This document shows, piece after piece, positions 8,850 to 20,209 of a DNA stretch of 64,000 nt. The stretch comes from Bacillus velezensis (GTDB taxonomy: Bacteria; Bacillota; Bacilli; Bacillales; Bacillaceae). Every line of letters starts with the position of its first letter. The first letter of the stretch is position 1. The DNA is taken from positions 174,582-238,581 of the forward strand of contig NZ_LLZC01000004.1 in the NCBI RefSeq assembly GCF_001461825.1. Direction: 5' to 3'. A model generated the notes under the pieces. That model was not told the DNA's origin. It ran no database searches and saw only the letters and a program-made list of their open reading frames with translations. Both the position numbers and the translations under genes were made by a program.

Positions 8850-8864
8850 ATAAAACGCTTACAA
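8850..8864 (-). promoter_or_regulatory. Candidate cre site (CcpA) upstream of mtlA
   Basis: TTGTAAGCGTTTTAT on the minus strand matches the CcpA consensus WTGNAANCGNWNNCW at all but one fixed position. It would give glucose repression of the mannitol operon. Confidence 0.7.
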
Positions 8865-8893
8865 TCCCCATTCAATGAAAAGTAAAGAGGAGT

Positions 8894-8914
8894 TTGGCAC
8901 AGAGACTGTGACAA
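8894..8914 (-). promoter_or_regulatory. Candidate MtlR operator
   Basis: An inverted repeat, TTGTCACA and TGTGCCAA around 5 bases on the minus strand, resembles the TTGNCACA…TGTGNCAA site bound by the activator MtlR in B. subtilis. The position upstream of the mtlA promoter fits activation. Confidence 0.75.
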
Positions 8915-8922
8915 ATCCTTAA

Positions 8923-8953
8923 CAAAAAAAAGACACCTCATCAAAGGTGTCTT
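8923..8953 (-). terminator. Terminator of the zinc-ribbon membrane protein gene
   Basis: AAGACACCT and AGGTGTCTT form a stem followed by TTTTTTTG on the minus strand. The stem includes the stop codon of the gene it ends. Confidence 0.9.
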
Positions 8954-9293
8954 ACCGCTTTCTGTATATAATGTGTCCTTTTGTGACAACGAGTTTGGCA
9001 ATGAGCCGCTCACTGATAATAAACACCGGATACGCACATACGAGCGCGAAAATGGCGGCCGGCACATACCGCGCTGCCGGAAACATCGGCATGACGGCGG
9101 TTCTGGCCATCTGCACAAGATAAATCAAAAGCACCGTGATCGCAATGGCCGCAGCCATAATCGGAGCTGATACTTTATATTCACGCAATTTCACATGGCA
9201 ATGCCCGCACTGAAACTGGCACGGGATCATGGATGATCTGACCATGTCGCCTGTAATCGGCTTGCCGCAGTTCGGGCAGGTCGTTTCTTTCAT
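8952..9293 (-). CDS. ycnL: Small zinc-ribbon membrane protein, positional counterpart of YcnL
   Basis: A 113-residue protein. Residues 1–33 hold a CPNCG…CQFQCGHC zinc-ribbon-like motif. Two hydrophobic segments follow (about 43–62 and 76–94) and the C-terminus is basic. GGAGG precedes the ATG at 9293; a six-codon extension was rejected. I name it only by position: B. subtilis ycnL is divergent from the copper regulator ycnK, as here. Whether it takes part in copper handling is not shown by the sequence. Confidence 0.65.
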   Translation of the reverse strand: MKETTCPNCGKPITGDMVRSSMIPCQFQCGHCHVKLREYKVSAPIMAAAIAITVLLIYLVQMARTAVMPMFPAARYVPAAIFALVCAYPVFIISERLIAKLVVTKGHIIYRKR

Positions 9294-9347
9294 GTTTATT
9301 CCTCCATTCAACTCTTCTATTATAACAGAGTCTGACTACGTCTTTTA

Positions 9348-9410
9348 CATTTGTGATTGTTCAACATTTTTTCACATATTTTATCATCAGGCTCTTGTGT
9401 GCATTTGTGA
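9348..9410 (+). promoter_or_regulatory. ycnK upstream region with repeated CATTTGTGA
   Basis: Two exact copies of CATTTGTGA (9348–9356 and 9402–9410) lie in AT-rich DNA ahead of ycnK. They could be sites for YcnK or another regulator, but I know no consensus that they match with confidence. Confidence 0.35.
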
Positions 9411-9469
9411 AAACATCTACTCTTAGAGGGAGGTTCATCACTCATTCGCATAAAAAGGAGGATGCAGAA

Positions 9470-10042
9470 TTGCTTCCGATTCACAGACAGCAAACCTTGC
9501 TTGAATGGCTGAAAGAAGAGGGCGCGCTGAAAATCTCTGACATAAGCGAGAGATTCGGCGTCTCCGAGATGACCGTGTACAGAGACGTCAATCAGCTGGC
9601 GGATGCAAACCGGATTATCCGGACACCCGGCGGCATTACGCTCCCGCCCGCTTCAGAACGAAGCGCCAATCAATGCGGCTATTGCCTGCGGCCGATTCAG
9701 CATTCGTATTCTGTTCAGCTTATTACCGTTTCACAAGCCGTTGAGCAGATGTGCTGCATTCATTGCGCGATTTTGCGGTATGAGGATAAAAAGGAAGAAG
9801 TGTCCCACGTCATTTGTAAAGATTTTCTTCTTCAGACGACGCTGACGGCCGCTTCCGCATACTTTTTAGTCCATGCCGATATTGACCTTCACTGCTGCCG
9901 GCCTCAGGCGATTCCCTTCTCAACGCTTGATTACGCAGAACGGTTTCAAAAAGGATTCGGCGGGGTCATTTGCACCTTTGACGAGGCGGCGGACATCATC
10001 TTACACGACAGGCAGAAGGGATGCACCTGCAGCAAGACATAA
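9470..10042 (+). CDS. ycnK: Copper-sensing DeoR-type repressor YcnK
   Basis: A 190-residue protein. The N-terminal DeoR helix-turn-helix (ISDISERFGVSEMTVYRDV, about residues 20–38) is followed by a C-terminal NosL-like domain with CGYC and CCIHC. It ends CTCSKT. In B. subtilis it represses ycnJ and responds to copper. Translation should start at TTG 9470, eight bases after AAGGAGG, giving LLPIHRQQ. The longer reading from 9353 runs through the promoter region. Confidence 0.93.
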   Translation: MLPIHRQQTLLEWLKEEGALKISDISERFGVSEMTVYRDVNQLADANRIIRTPGGITLPPASERSANQCGYCLRPIQHSYSVQLITVSQAVEQMCCIHCAILRYEDKKEEVSHVICKDFLLQTTLTAASAYFLVHADIDLHCCRPQAIPFSTLDYAERFQKGFGGVICTFDEAADIILHDRQKGCTCSKT

Positions 10043-10074
10043 CAACAACCAACCGGAAGGCGGTGTCATCATCC

Positions 10075-11703
10075 ATGAGACAGAACAAACGCTGGCTCAT
10101 CTTTTTGCTGTTCCTTGTTTTGATTCCGAAAACAAGCTTCGCCCACGCCTACATCACAAACTCAAATCCGGGTGAGAACAGCGAATTAAAACAAGCGCCG
10201 AAGCAGATTGAAATTGAGTTTAATGAACAGATTGAAGAAGGCTTCCACTCCATTAAGGTCTATAATTCATCCGGCGAACGGGTTGACGCGGGCAAAACGG
10301 TGATTCAAAAAAATGATGCCCGCATCATGACCGCGGCATTGAAAAAAAACCTGCCGCATGATATTTACAGAGCGGAATGGAACGCGGTATCGGCCGACGG
10401 ACATCCGGTATCCGGCGTCATCCCTTTCAGTATCGGAAAAGCCGGCGGAGAACTTCAGGAGCAGACATCATCGCAAGCGGCGCTTCATCCCGAAGCGGCC
10501 ATCGACCGCGGTATTTTGTACACCGCTCTCTCCCTGTTTATCGGCACGGCTTTTTTCCATCTGTTTTGGTACAGAAATAATAAAGATTCATCAAAAGCAA
10601 AACGAACTGTAAAGCTGCTCGTGATTTCTTTGTGTTTAACGGGGCTCGCGCTTATCTGCCAGCTCCCGATCCAGACGAAAGAAAACGCGGGCGGCGCTTG
10701 GAGCGCCGCGTTTCAGCCGGACTATGTAAAAGAAACGCTTCTGAAAACGGCAGGCGGGTACGTCTGGATGATCCAGATCAGCTTATTTATCCTGCTCGCC
10801 CTGTCCATGATCCCGCTGCTGAAGAAGAAAGCATTCCGGTCATTTGCGTACTGGACGGCGCCGCTGTTGTTCTTCTTCGCTTCGCTTTTGGCAAAAGCAT
10901 TCGCCGGGCACGCGGCGGTTATCGACGAAAAAGCGGTCGGCATCGCAATGGACTTTCTCCATTTATCGGCCGCGTCTGTATGGATGGGCGGTATCGCCGC
11001 GCTTGTGCTGCTTCTTTCATCAGAGTGGAGAAAACCCGATAAAACCATCGCTTGGGAAACGGTCAGACGGTTTTCTCCTTGGGCGTTCGCCTCTGTCGGC
11101 GTGCTGTTATTTTCAGGTGTGCTGAACGGATTTTTCATTATCCGCACGTTTGATTCACTCTTTCACACCGCTTACGGTAAGACGCTCCTTTTGAAAATCG
11201 GACTGTTTGTCATCATGCTTGCGCTCGGCGCCGTTCACGTATGGATGACGAAGTTCAGCAGAAAAAGGAGCATCAGCGCAACGATAAAGGCCGAATGGGC
11301 ACTAGGCATCGCGGTATTATTCACAACCGCCGTCTTCACAAGCCTGCCCAGCCCGCCGCCGCCTGCGCCATTGCCTTTTAACGGCTCAGAAACGATCGGA
11401 AACGGGGAAACCCTGTCCTTGCACATTACGCCGAACCAGCCGGGGAAAAATGAATTTCAAGTCATTGTCACCGATCACAACGGCAGCTTGGTAAAAGACA
11501 TTCAGCAATTTACGGTCACTGTTTACCAGACGGGCTTCAGCGGCAAACAGCATGAAAGCACCTTTGATTTGAAGAAGACGAAGGAAGGCACATTCGAAGC
11601 CGCCAACCTGTCCATCACCGAAAAGGGAAACTGGAAGATCAAAGTCCACGGGCTGACAAACGATTTTAATGAAATCAACCAAATATTCTCAACGACAAAC
11701 TAA
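10075..11703 (+). CDS. ycnJ: Copper import protein YcnJ (CopC–CopD fusion)
   Basis: A membrane protein of about 542 residues. A signal peptide is followed by the CopC-type domain, whose N-terminal His appears in FAHAYITNS. Next come about eight membrane helices of a CopD-type domain and an extracytoplasmic YtkA-like C-terminal domain from about residue 430. It takes up copper under limitation. The start is uncertain: ATG 10075 gives a clean signal peptide, but its ribosome site is poor. Translation may be coupled to ycnK, which ends at 10042. Confidence 0.9.
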   Translation: MRQNKRWLIFLLFLVLIPKTSFAHAYITNSNPGENSELKQAPKQIEIEFNEQIEEGFHSIKVYNSSGERVDAGKTVIQKNDARIMTAALKKNLPHDIYRAEWNAVSADGHPVSGVIPFSIGKAGGELQEQTSSQAALHPEAAIDRGILYTALSLFIGTAFFHLFWYRNNKDSSKAKRTVKLLVISLCLTGLALICQLPIQTKENAGGAWSAAFQPDYVKETLLKTAGGYVWMIQISLFILLALSMIPLLKKKAFRSFAYWTAPLLFFFASLLAKAFAGHAAVIDEKAVGIAMDFLHLSAASVWMGGIAALVLLLSSEWRKPDKTIAWETVRRFSPWAFASVGVLLFSGVLNGFFIIRTFDSLFHTAYGKTLLLKIGLFVIMLALGAVHVWMTKFSRKRSISATIKAEWALGIAVLFTTAVFTSLPSPPPPAPLPFNGSETIGNGETLSLHITPNQPGKNEFQVIVTDHNGSLVKDIQQFTVTVYQTGFSGKQHESTFDLKKTKEGTFEAANLSITEKGNWKIKVHGLTNDFNEINQIFSTTN

Positions 11704-11715
11704 GGAGTGTATCTC

Positions 11716-12327
11716 ATGTTGAAAAAAAAGGCTTTATTATTCATATCCGCCGTGACCCTGTCACTCGTCGGTTTTACGGCGACAGCAAGCGCCCACGTCT
11801 CAGTCAAACCCGCGGAATCCGCGGCCGGTTCTTGGGAAACGTACACGATGAAAGTGCCTGTGGAAAAGAATGAGCCGACAACGAAAGTCGTACTGAAAAT
11901 GCCCGCCGGCGTTGAATTTCAGCAGTATCAGCCGATTCCGGGCTGGAAAACATCCGTATCCAAACATGATGACAAAGCGGTCTCCGTCACTTGGGAAGCA
12001 AAGGACGGCGGCATTCAGCCCGGCCAATTCCAGCAGTTCACGTTCGTTGCGAAAAATCCTGAAAAGAGCGGAGATGCCGCTTGGGACGCTTACCAATATT
12101 ACAAAGACGGCAGCATTGTAGAATGGACGGGTGATGAGAAAGCCGACACGCCTCACTCAATTACGAAAATCACGAAATCGGCCAGCGTGACGGATGCGCA
12201 CGGAGCTGAACAGTCAAACGAAGAAAGCAAATCCGGCGTATCAGCGCTTGATATTGCGGCCATCGTTCTGTCAGCTGCGGCGATTATCCTTTCCATCGCG
12301 GCGCTTGTAAAGAAAAAACGCGCGTAA
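11716..12327 (+). CDS. ycnI: Copper-binding membrane-anchored protein YcnI (DUF1775)
   Basis: A 203-residue protein with a signal peptide cleaved around TASA-HVSV. This exposes an N-terminal His (residue 27), the known single-histidine copper site of YcnI. A beta-rich domain follows, then a C-terminal membrane anchor (about 180–199) ending KKKRA. GGAG precedes ATG 11716 by about nine bases. It is the third gene of the ycnKJI copper operon and probably passes copper to YcnJ or stores it outside the membrane (inference). Confidence 0.93.
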   Translation: MLKKKALLFISAVTLSLVGFTATASAHVSVKPAESAAGSWETYTMKVPVEKNEPTTKVVLKMPAGVEFQQYQPIPGWKTSVSKHDDKAVSVTWEAKDGGIQPGQFQQFTFVAKNPEKSGDAAWDAYQYYKDGSIVEWTGDEKADTPHSITKITKSASVTDAHGAEQSNEESKSGVSALDIAAIVLSAAAIILSIAALVKKKRA

Positions 12328-12330
12328 GCA

Positions 12331-12372
12331 AAAAGCGATCCGGCTCTAAAGAGCCTGCGATCGCTTTTTTTC
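12331..12372. terminator. Bidirectional terminator between ycnI and gdh
   Basis: AAAAAGCGATC and GATCGCTTTTTTT form the outer stem, with an inner stem of GGCTCT and AGAGCC. T-runs on both strands serve the convergent operons. Confidence 0.9.
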
Positions 12373-14042
<1,670 letters not shown>

Positions 14043-14113
14043 GATGGCGACCTTCTTTCAATCGTATTTGCTGTTATTTTGTCTGGAATCGAACCGATTA
14101 TTCCCGCAAGATC

Positions 14114-14180
14114 AAAAAAGCCTGCCGGCGATATTCACCGGCAGACTGCTCAATAAAAACAGCCCCGCTTAGAAGCGGGG
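14114..14180 (-). terminator. Tandem terminators after gabD
   Basis: On the minus strand, AGCCCCGC-TTCTA-GCGGGGCT is followed by GTTTTTATT (stem 14161–14180). A second stem, CTGCCGG and CCGGCAG (14122–14144), is followed by GCTTTTTTG. Both read in the gabD direction. Confidence 0.85.
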
Positions 14181-14196
14181 CTTTCTTTTCGGCTCA

Positions 14197-15585
14197 TTAA
14201 AGTCCGATAGACATGTATTTGGTTTCCAGGTACGGTTCAATGCCTTCCGTACCGCCTTCACGGCCGATGCCGCTTTCTTTCATTCCTCCGAACGGCGCTT
14301 GAACCGCGGACGGACCGCCGTCATTCCAGCCGATGATGCCGTATTCAAGCTGTTCAGAAATATAAATGCCGCGGCGGTAGTTTTCTGTGAAGAAATAAGC
14401 CGCAAGCCCGAACGGCGTATCGTTCGCAAGCTTGATCGCTTCATCAATATCTGAGAACGTAACGATCGGCGCAACCGGGCCGAATGTTTCTTCATGCATG
14501 ATGTTCATGGATGTATCTACATCTGAAAGCACGGTCGGCGTCACGAAATAGCATCCTTTTTCATCGTTTTGGTCATACGTTCCGCCCGTCAGCACTTTTG
14601 CGCCTTTTTCCACGGCGTCATTAATTTGGCCGACGATTTTATCGAAGCCTTTTTTGTTGATGACAGGGCCGACGTTTACGCCTTTTTCAAGACCGTTTCC
14701 GACTTTGAGTTTCGCAGCTTCTTCACTCAGTTTTTTCGCAAACTCGTCTTTTACGGATTCGTGTACGATCAGCCGGTTCGCACAGACGCAGGTTTGGCCG
14801 GCATTTCTGAATTTAGAGGCCATTGTTTGGGCTACCGCCAGATCAAGATCAGCGTCTTCATCCACGATCAGCGGCGCATGTCCGCCAAGCTCCATTGACA
14901 TATGTTTTACGGTGTCGGCGCTGTTTTTCATCAGGATTTTGCCGACAGGCGTTGAGCCGGTAAAAGTAATTTTACGGATTTTCGGGCTGCTGGTGAAGAC
15001 GTTTCCGATTTCGGCTCCGTCACCGATCACCACTTGCAGCACGTCCTTCGGAATTCCCGCTTCATATGCGAGACGCGCAAGGGCGTAAGCGGAAAGCGGC
15101 GTATCCTCCGCCGGTTTGATGATGAACGTACAGCCTGCCGCCAAAGCGGGCGCGGCTTTTCTTGTAATCATCGCATTCGGGAAATTCCACGGCGTGATCG
15201 CGGCTACCGGGCCGACCGCCTGACGGGTGACGACAATCCGTTTGCCCGTTGTCGGCGCAGGTACGGTTCTGCCGTAAATCCGTTTTGCTTCTTCGGCGAA
15301 CCATTCAATATAACCGGCGCCGTATAAAACTTCTCCGACCGCTTCTTCATACGGTTTGCCGTTTTCTTTCGTAATTAATTCCGCAAGTTCTTCTTTATTT
15401 TCAACAATCAGCTCATACCATTTTCTCAAAAGTGAGGCACGTTCTCCCGCTGATGTTTTGGACCATGATTGAAACGCTTGATGTGAACGTTCAATCGCTT
15501 TTTCAACATCTTCGGCCGTCTGCTGGGGGATGCTTTCGATCGCCTCTCCCGTTGCCGGGTTGTACACTGTTAATTGTTCTGGCAT
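14197..15585 (-). CDS. gabD: Succinate-semialdehyde dehydrogenase GabD
   Basis: A 462-residue aldehyde dehydrogenase oxidising succinate semialdehyde to succinate. Catalytic features visible are the general-base Glu in MELGGHAP and the nucleophile Cys in [11 protein letters not shown]. The NAD-binding loop is FTGSTPVG. The start at 15585 ([13 protein letters not shown]) gives the usual length and follows AAAGGA; the three-codon extension does not. It lies about 105 bases downstream of gabT and completes the GABA shunt. Confidence 0.96.
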   Translation of the reverse strand: MPEQLTVYNPATGEAIESIPQQTAEDVEKAIERSHQAFQSWSKTSAGERASLLRKWYELIVENKEELAELITKENGKPYEEAVGEVLYGAGYIEWFAEEAKRIYGRTVPAPTTGKRIVVTRQAVGPVAAITPWNFPNAMITRKAAPALAAGCTFIIKPAEDTPLSAYALARLAYEAGIPKDVLQVVIGDGAEIGNVFTSSPKIRKITFTGSTPVGKILMKNSADTVKHMSMELGGHAPLIVDEDADLDLAVAQTMASKFRNAGQTCVCANRLIVHESVKDEFAKKLSEEAAKLKVGNGLEKGVNVGPVINKKGFDKIVGQINDAVEKGAKVLTGGTYDQNDEKGCYFVTPTVLSDVDTSMNIMHEETFGPVAPIVTFSDIDEAIKLANDTPFGLAAYFFTENYRRGIYISEQLEYGIIGWNDGGPSAVQAPFGGMKESGIGREGGTEGIEPYLETKYMSIGL

Positions 15586-15690
15586 ATTGAACATTCCTTT
15601 CTCTGCTATAGTAAAGCCATTGAATGCTTGTTGATGTATCTCACACTTTCATGATAGCAGACACATCCGCCGGCATTCCAATAATTGAAC

Positions 15691-16998
15691 TCACAGAGCT
15701 GCTTCGATAATGGAAAGGCCTTCTTTGAGCTGCTCATCCGTCACGACAAGCGGCGTCAGGAATCTGATAATGTTGCCGTTAATGCCGGCCGTCAGCAGCA
15801 GCAGTCCGTTCTCGTTCGCCGTTTTAGCGATCGCCGCGGCTTTCGCTTTGTCCGGTTCCCGCGTGTCCGGATCTTTGATAATTTCGATGGCCGCCATCGC
15901 ACCGAGTCTGCGCACTTCTCCGATACAGGCATGCTCTTTTTTCCACTCGAGCGCTTGATGCTCGATGATCCGGCCGATCTCCTCGGAACGCTGATTCAGC
16001 CCTTCTTCTTCAATAATATCCAAGACCGCGAGCGCAGCCGCACAGCCGAGCGGGCTTCCCGCATATGTGCCCCCGAGTTCACCCGGCGCGGCGGCATCAA
16101 GCATTTCCGCCCGGCCGATGACGCCGCTCAGCGGCAATCCGGCCGCAAGTGATTTGGATACGGTGATCAAATCAGGAACGGCTCCGAAATGCTCAATCGC
16201 AAAATATGTTCCCGTTCTGGCAAAACCGGTCTGGATCTCATCCGCTACAAAAACGATGCTGTGTTTTTTACAAAAAGCGGCGACGTGCTGCACGAAACGT
16301 TTTGACGGAATGATGAAGCCGCCTTCTCCCTGAACCGGCTCCATTACGACACAGGCGACGGTTTCCGGTGCAACTGCGGAGATAAAGAAATCCTCAAAAG
16401 CGCTGATGATAAAGTCGTCATACTGCTCGTCGCTCATGCCGGCCGGCTTTTGATAATAGTAAGGAAACGGCGCCTGATACACCTCTGAGGCAAATGGGCC
16501 GAAACCGAATTTATAAGGCTTCACCTTGCTCGTCATGCTCATCGTCATGTTCGTGCGGCCGTGGAACCCTCTTGTAAATGACACGACAGCCTGGCGCTTC
16601 GTATATTTTCTGGCGATTTTCACGGCGTTTTCCACCGCTTCCGCTCCCGAATTGAGAAAAATCGCTTTTTTCGCATGATCTCCCGGCGCAAGGGCGCAAA
16701 GTTTTTCGGCCAGCTCAATATAAGACGGATACATCATGACGTTAAATCCCGGGTGAATCAGATCCTCCGCCTGTTTCTTCACGGCCTCCACCACTTTCGG
16801 ATGGGAATGGCCGACATTCAGCGTTCCGATCGCTCCGGCAAAATCAATGAATCGTCTGCCGTCCAAATCGTACAAAAGCGCCCCTTCCCCTTTTACGGCC
16901 ATGCCGCGGTTTCCGTTGCCGACCCCCTTGGAAACGAATTGATCCCGTTTTTGCTGCCACTGGGCAGTTGTCACTTCCGTTGATGCTGTTCGACTCAT
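15691..16998 (-). CDS. gabT: 4-aminobutyrate aminotransferase GabT
   Basis: A 435-residue class III PLP aminotransferase moving the amino group of GABA to 2-oxoglutarate. Family marks are LNSGAEAVENAVKIAR, VMEPVQGEGGF, FVADEIQTGF and the PLP-binding Lys in ITVSKSLAAGLPLSG. The start at 16998 is nine bases from GGGGG; the ATG three codons earlier touches that site. It is divergent from its activator gabR. Confidence 0.96.
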   Translation of the reverse strand: MSRTASTEVTTAQWQQKRDQFVSKGVGNGNRGMAVKGEGALLYDLDGRRFIDFAGAIGTLNVGHSHPKVVEAVKKQAEDLIHPGFNVMMYPSYIELAEKLCALAPGDHAKKAIFLNSGAEAVENAVKIARKYTKRQAVVSFTRGFHGRTNMTMSMTSKVKPYKFGFGPFASEVYQAPFPYYYQKPAGMSDEQYDDFIISAFEDFFISAVAPETVACVVMEPVQGEGGFIIPSKRFVQHVAAFCKKHSIVFVADEIQTGFARTGTYFAIEHFGAVPDLITVSKSLAAGLPLSGVIGRAEMLDAAAPGELGGTYAGSPLGCAAALAVLDIIEEEGLNQRSEEIGRIIEHQALEWKKEHACIGEVRRLGAMAAIEIIKDPDTREPDKAKAAAIAKTANENGLLLLTAGINGNIIRFLTPLVVTDEQLKEGLSIIEAAL

Positions 16999-17036
16999 AG
17001 ATTCCATCCCCCTGCATTGTTTTCTTATCATTCTGA

Positions 17037-18515
<1,479 letters not shown>

Positions 18516-18516
18516 A

Positions 18517-18540
18517 AAAACCCCCGGAATTCGGGGACTT
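18517..18540 (-). terminator. Terminator between gabR and yczG
   Basis: CCCCG-AATTC-CGGGG is followed by TTTTTTT on the minus strand, ending yczG. It may also serve gabR weakly. Confidence 0.75.
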
Positions 18541-18542
18541 AT

Positions 18543-18857
18543 TTACCAGCGGTCCGGCTCTGTCTGCAAAATCGCCTCCAGCAGGCCGGGAAACGCCGCT
18601 TGTAAATCATCTTTGCGCAGGGAATAATAACGGTGCTTCCCGTCTATGCGCACTTGGGCGATCCCCGCTTCCCGCAGCACTTTGAAGTGATGGGACAGCG
18701 TTGATTTAGCGACCCGGACATCAGCGCAGGTTCCGCACGTTTTTTCTGTTGTTTCCGCCAATTGTTTGACCAGCTCTAAGCGGAGCGGATCACTCAGAGC
18801 ATGAAGAACCTTTGTCAGCTGTAAGCGTTCGGTTTCAGGATGGTTTGGAATGTTCAT
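18543..18857 (-). CDS. yczG: ArsR-family regulator YczG
   Basis: A 104-residue winged-helix protein with [14 protein letters not shown], the recognition segment [17 protein letters not shown] and a wing with DGKHRYYSL. Two Cys in TCGTCAD (around residues 41–44) could sense metal or redox state. Divergent from ycnE, with which it shares a perfect palindrome. In B. subtilis its regulon is not well defined. Repression of ycnE-nfrA2 is inferred from the layout. Confidence 0.88.
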   Translation of the reverse strand: MNIPNHPETERLQLTKVLHALSDPLRLELVKQLAETTEKTCGTCADVRVAKSTLSHHFKVLREAGIAQVRIDGKHRYYSLRKDDLQAAFPGLLEAILQTEPDRW

Positions 18858-18945
18858 GAGTCAAATGTAACACATAAAAGCGGCGGGTGACAATTTAGGC
18901 GGTGAGGGTTTTTCCTTTACCATTCGCAGCGAAACATGTTACAGT

Positions 18946-18967
18946 TAGTTCGATAATATTCGAACTA
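18946..18967. promoter_or_regulatory. Perfect palindrome in the yczG–ycnE intergenic region
   Basis: TAGTTCGA and TCGAACTA flank TAATAT, forming a perfect 22-base palindrome between the divergent genes. It is a probable operator, with YczG the nearest candidate. Confidence 0.7.
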
Positions 18968-18998
18968 TAACAAATTAACCCAATCAGGAGGAATAACA

Positions 18999-19286
18999 AT
19001 GATCGTCTTACAGGCTTACATGAAAGTAAAAGCGGATAAACGCGAGGAATTTTTAGGAGAAGCGCAATCACTTGTTCAGCATTCACGCGCGGAAGAAGGA
19101 AATGTGCAATACGACCTTTTCGAAAAAGTCGGTGAGGAAAATACATTCGTCATGCTTGAGCAATGGAAAGATGAAGAAGCGATGAAATTCCACAACGCAA
19201 CTGACCATTTCCAAGGATTTGTGGCAAAAGCAAAAGAACTGCTGAGTGCGCCGCTTGACGTCGTCCGCACAGAACTGTCAGAGTAA
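18999..19286 (+). CDS. ycnE: YcnE, antibiotic biosynthesis monooxygenase-fold protein
   Basis: A 95-residue single ABM (dimeric alpha-beta barrel) domain protein with FVMLEQWKDEEAMKFH and a terminal helix. Relatives include quinol monooxygenases such as YgiN. Its neighbour is a flavin nitroreductase, so a role in quinone or electrophile detoxification is likely but inferred. AGGAGG lies nine bases before the ATG. Confidence 0.9.
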   Translation: MIVLQAYMKVKADKREEFLGEAQSLVQHSRAEEGNVQYDLFEKVGEENTFVMLEQWKDEEAMKFHNATDHFQGFVAKAKELLSAPLDVVRTELSE

Positions 19287-19302
19287 CGAAAGGATGAATG
19301 AC

Positions 19303-20049
19303 ATGAACGAAGTCCTTCAATTATTAACAGACCACCGTTCCATCCGCAGCTACACAGATGAACCCGTATCGGATGAACAGCTGGACCTTATCATCCAAGC
19401 CGCTCAAGCAGCGCCGACTTCCATTAACGGCCAGCAATTTACCGTTATAGCGGTGAAAGATAAGGAACGGAAGAAAAAAATATCCGAATTGGCGGGCGGC
19501 CAGCCGTGGATTGACCAAGCGCCGGTTTTCCTTTTATTCTGCGCTGATTTTAACCGCGCCAAAATTGCGCTTGAAGAATATAATGATACACCGCTTGAGA
19601 TCACGAACGGTTTAGAGTCCGTACTTGTGGGAGCCGTAGATGTCGGGATTGCGCTGGGTACGGCAACGGCTGCAGCTGAATCAATGGGACTCGGCACTGT
19701 GCCGATCGGCGCCGTGCGCGGCAAGCCGGACGAACTCATTGAATTGCTGAAACTTCCGAAATACGTTTTCCCGGTTTCCGGTCTCGTCATCGGCCATCCG
19801 GCAGACCGCTCCGCGAAAAAACCGCGTCTGCCGCAAGCAGCCGTTCTGCATCATGAAACGTATCAAGAAGAAGATGTAAGAACACATATCGAGGCCTATG
19901 ACAAGCAGATGTCCGAATACATGAAAAAACGCACCGACGGACAGGAAACGAGAAACTGGTCACAAGGCATCACCTCCTACTATAAGCAGCTTTATTATCC
20001 TCACATTCGTGAAATGCTTGAAAAACAAGGATTTAAGACGGATAAATAA
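19303..20049 (+). CDS. nfrA2: FMN-dependent NADPH oxidoreductase NfrA2 (YcnD)
   Basis: A 248-residue NfrA-type nitroreductase. The N-terminal flavin contacts are HRSIRSYTDEPVSD and QAAPTSINGQQF; a central helix includes GTATAAAESMGLGTVPIGAVR. It reduces flavins, nitroaromatics or quinones with NAD(P)H. It follows ycnE after 16 bases, with AAAGGA before the ATG at 19303. The in-frame reading from 19246 overlaps ycnE and was rejected. Confidence 0.93.
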   Translation: MNEVLQLLTDHRSIRSYTDEPVSDEQLDLIIQAAQAAPTSINGQQFTVIAVKDKERKKKISELAGGQPWIDQAPVFLLFCADFNRAKIALEEYNDTPLEITNGLESVLVGAVDVGIALGTATAAAESMGLGTVPIGAVRGKPDELIELLKLPKYVFPVSGLVIGHPADRSAKKPRLPQAAVLHHETYQEEDVRTHIEAYDKQMSEYMKKRTDGQETRNWSQGITSYYKQLYYPHIREMLEKQGFKTDK

Positions 20050-20058
20050 GCGGATCAG

Positions 20059-20087
20059 CCTGCCGGAACACTCCGGCAGGTTTTTTC
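20059..20087 (+). terminator. Terminator after nfrA2
   Basis: CCTGCCGG-aacact-CCGGCAGG is followed by TTTTTTC. Confidence 0.92.
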
Positions 20088-20150
20088 TATTTCTCAAACA
20101 AAAGCGTTGACACTATGTAAAAATTTTTGTTAATATTTTCATCATATACT

Positions 20151-20173
20151 CATTGGTTTTCTGTGAACCGATG
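20151..20173 (+). promoter_or_regulatory. Candidate YcnC operator
   Basis: An inverted repeat, CATTGGTT and AACCGATG around 7 bases with one mismatch, lies 36 bases before ycnC. A TetR-type repressor commonly binds such a site upstream of its own gene. Confidence 0.5.
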
Positions 20174-20209
20174 GGTTTTCTATTGTGACGAAAGAAGGAA
20201 TCTGGGCTT

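Noticed and set aside
9353..9469. N-terminal extension of YcnK
   Set aside because: The extra residues run through promoter-like AT-rich DNA. TTG 9470 has an excellent AAGGAGG site and matches the family start.
14114..14180. Repeat array or CRISPR-like hairpins after gabD
   Set aside because: The two palindromes differ in sequence and each has a T-run, so they are tandem terminators.
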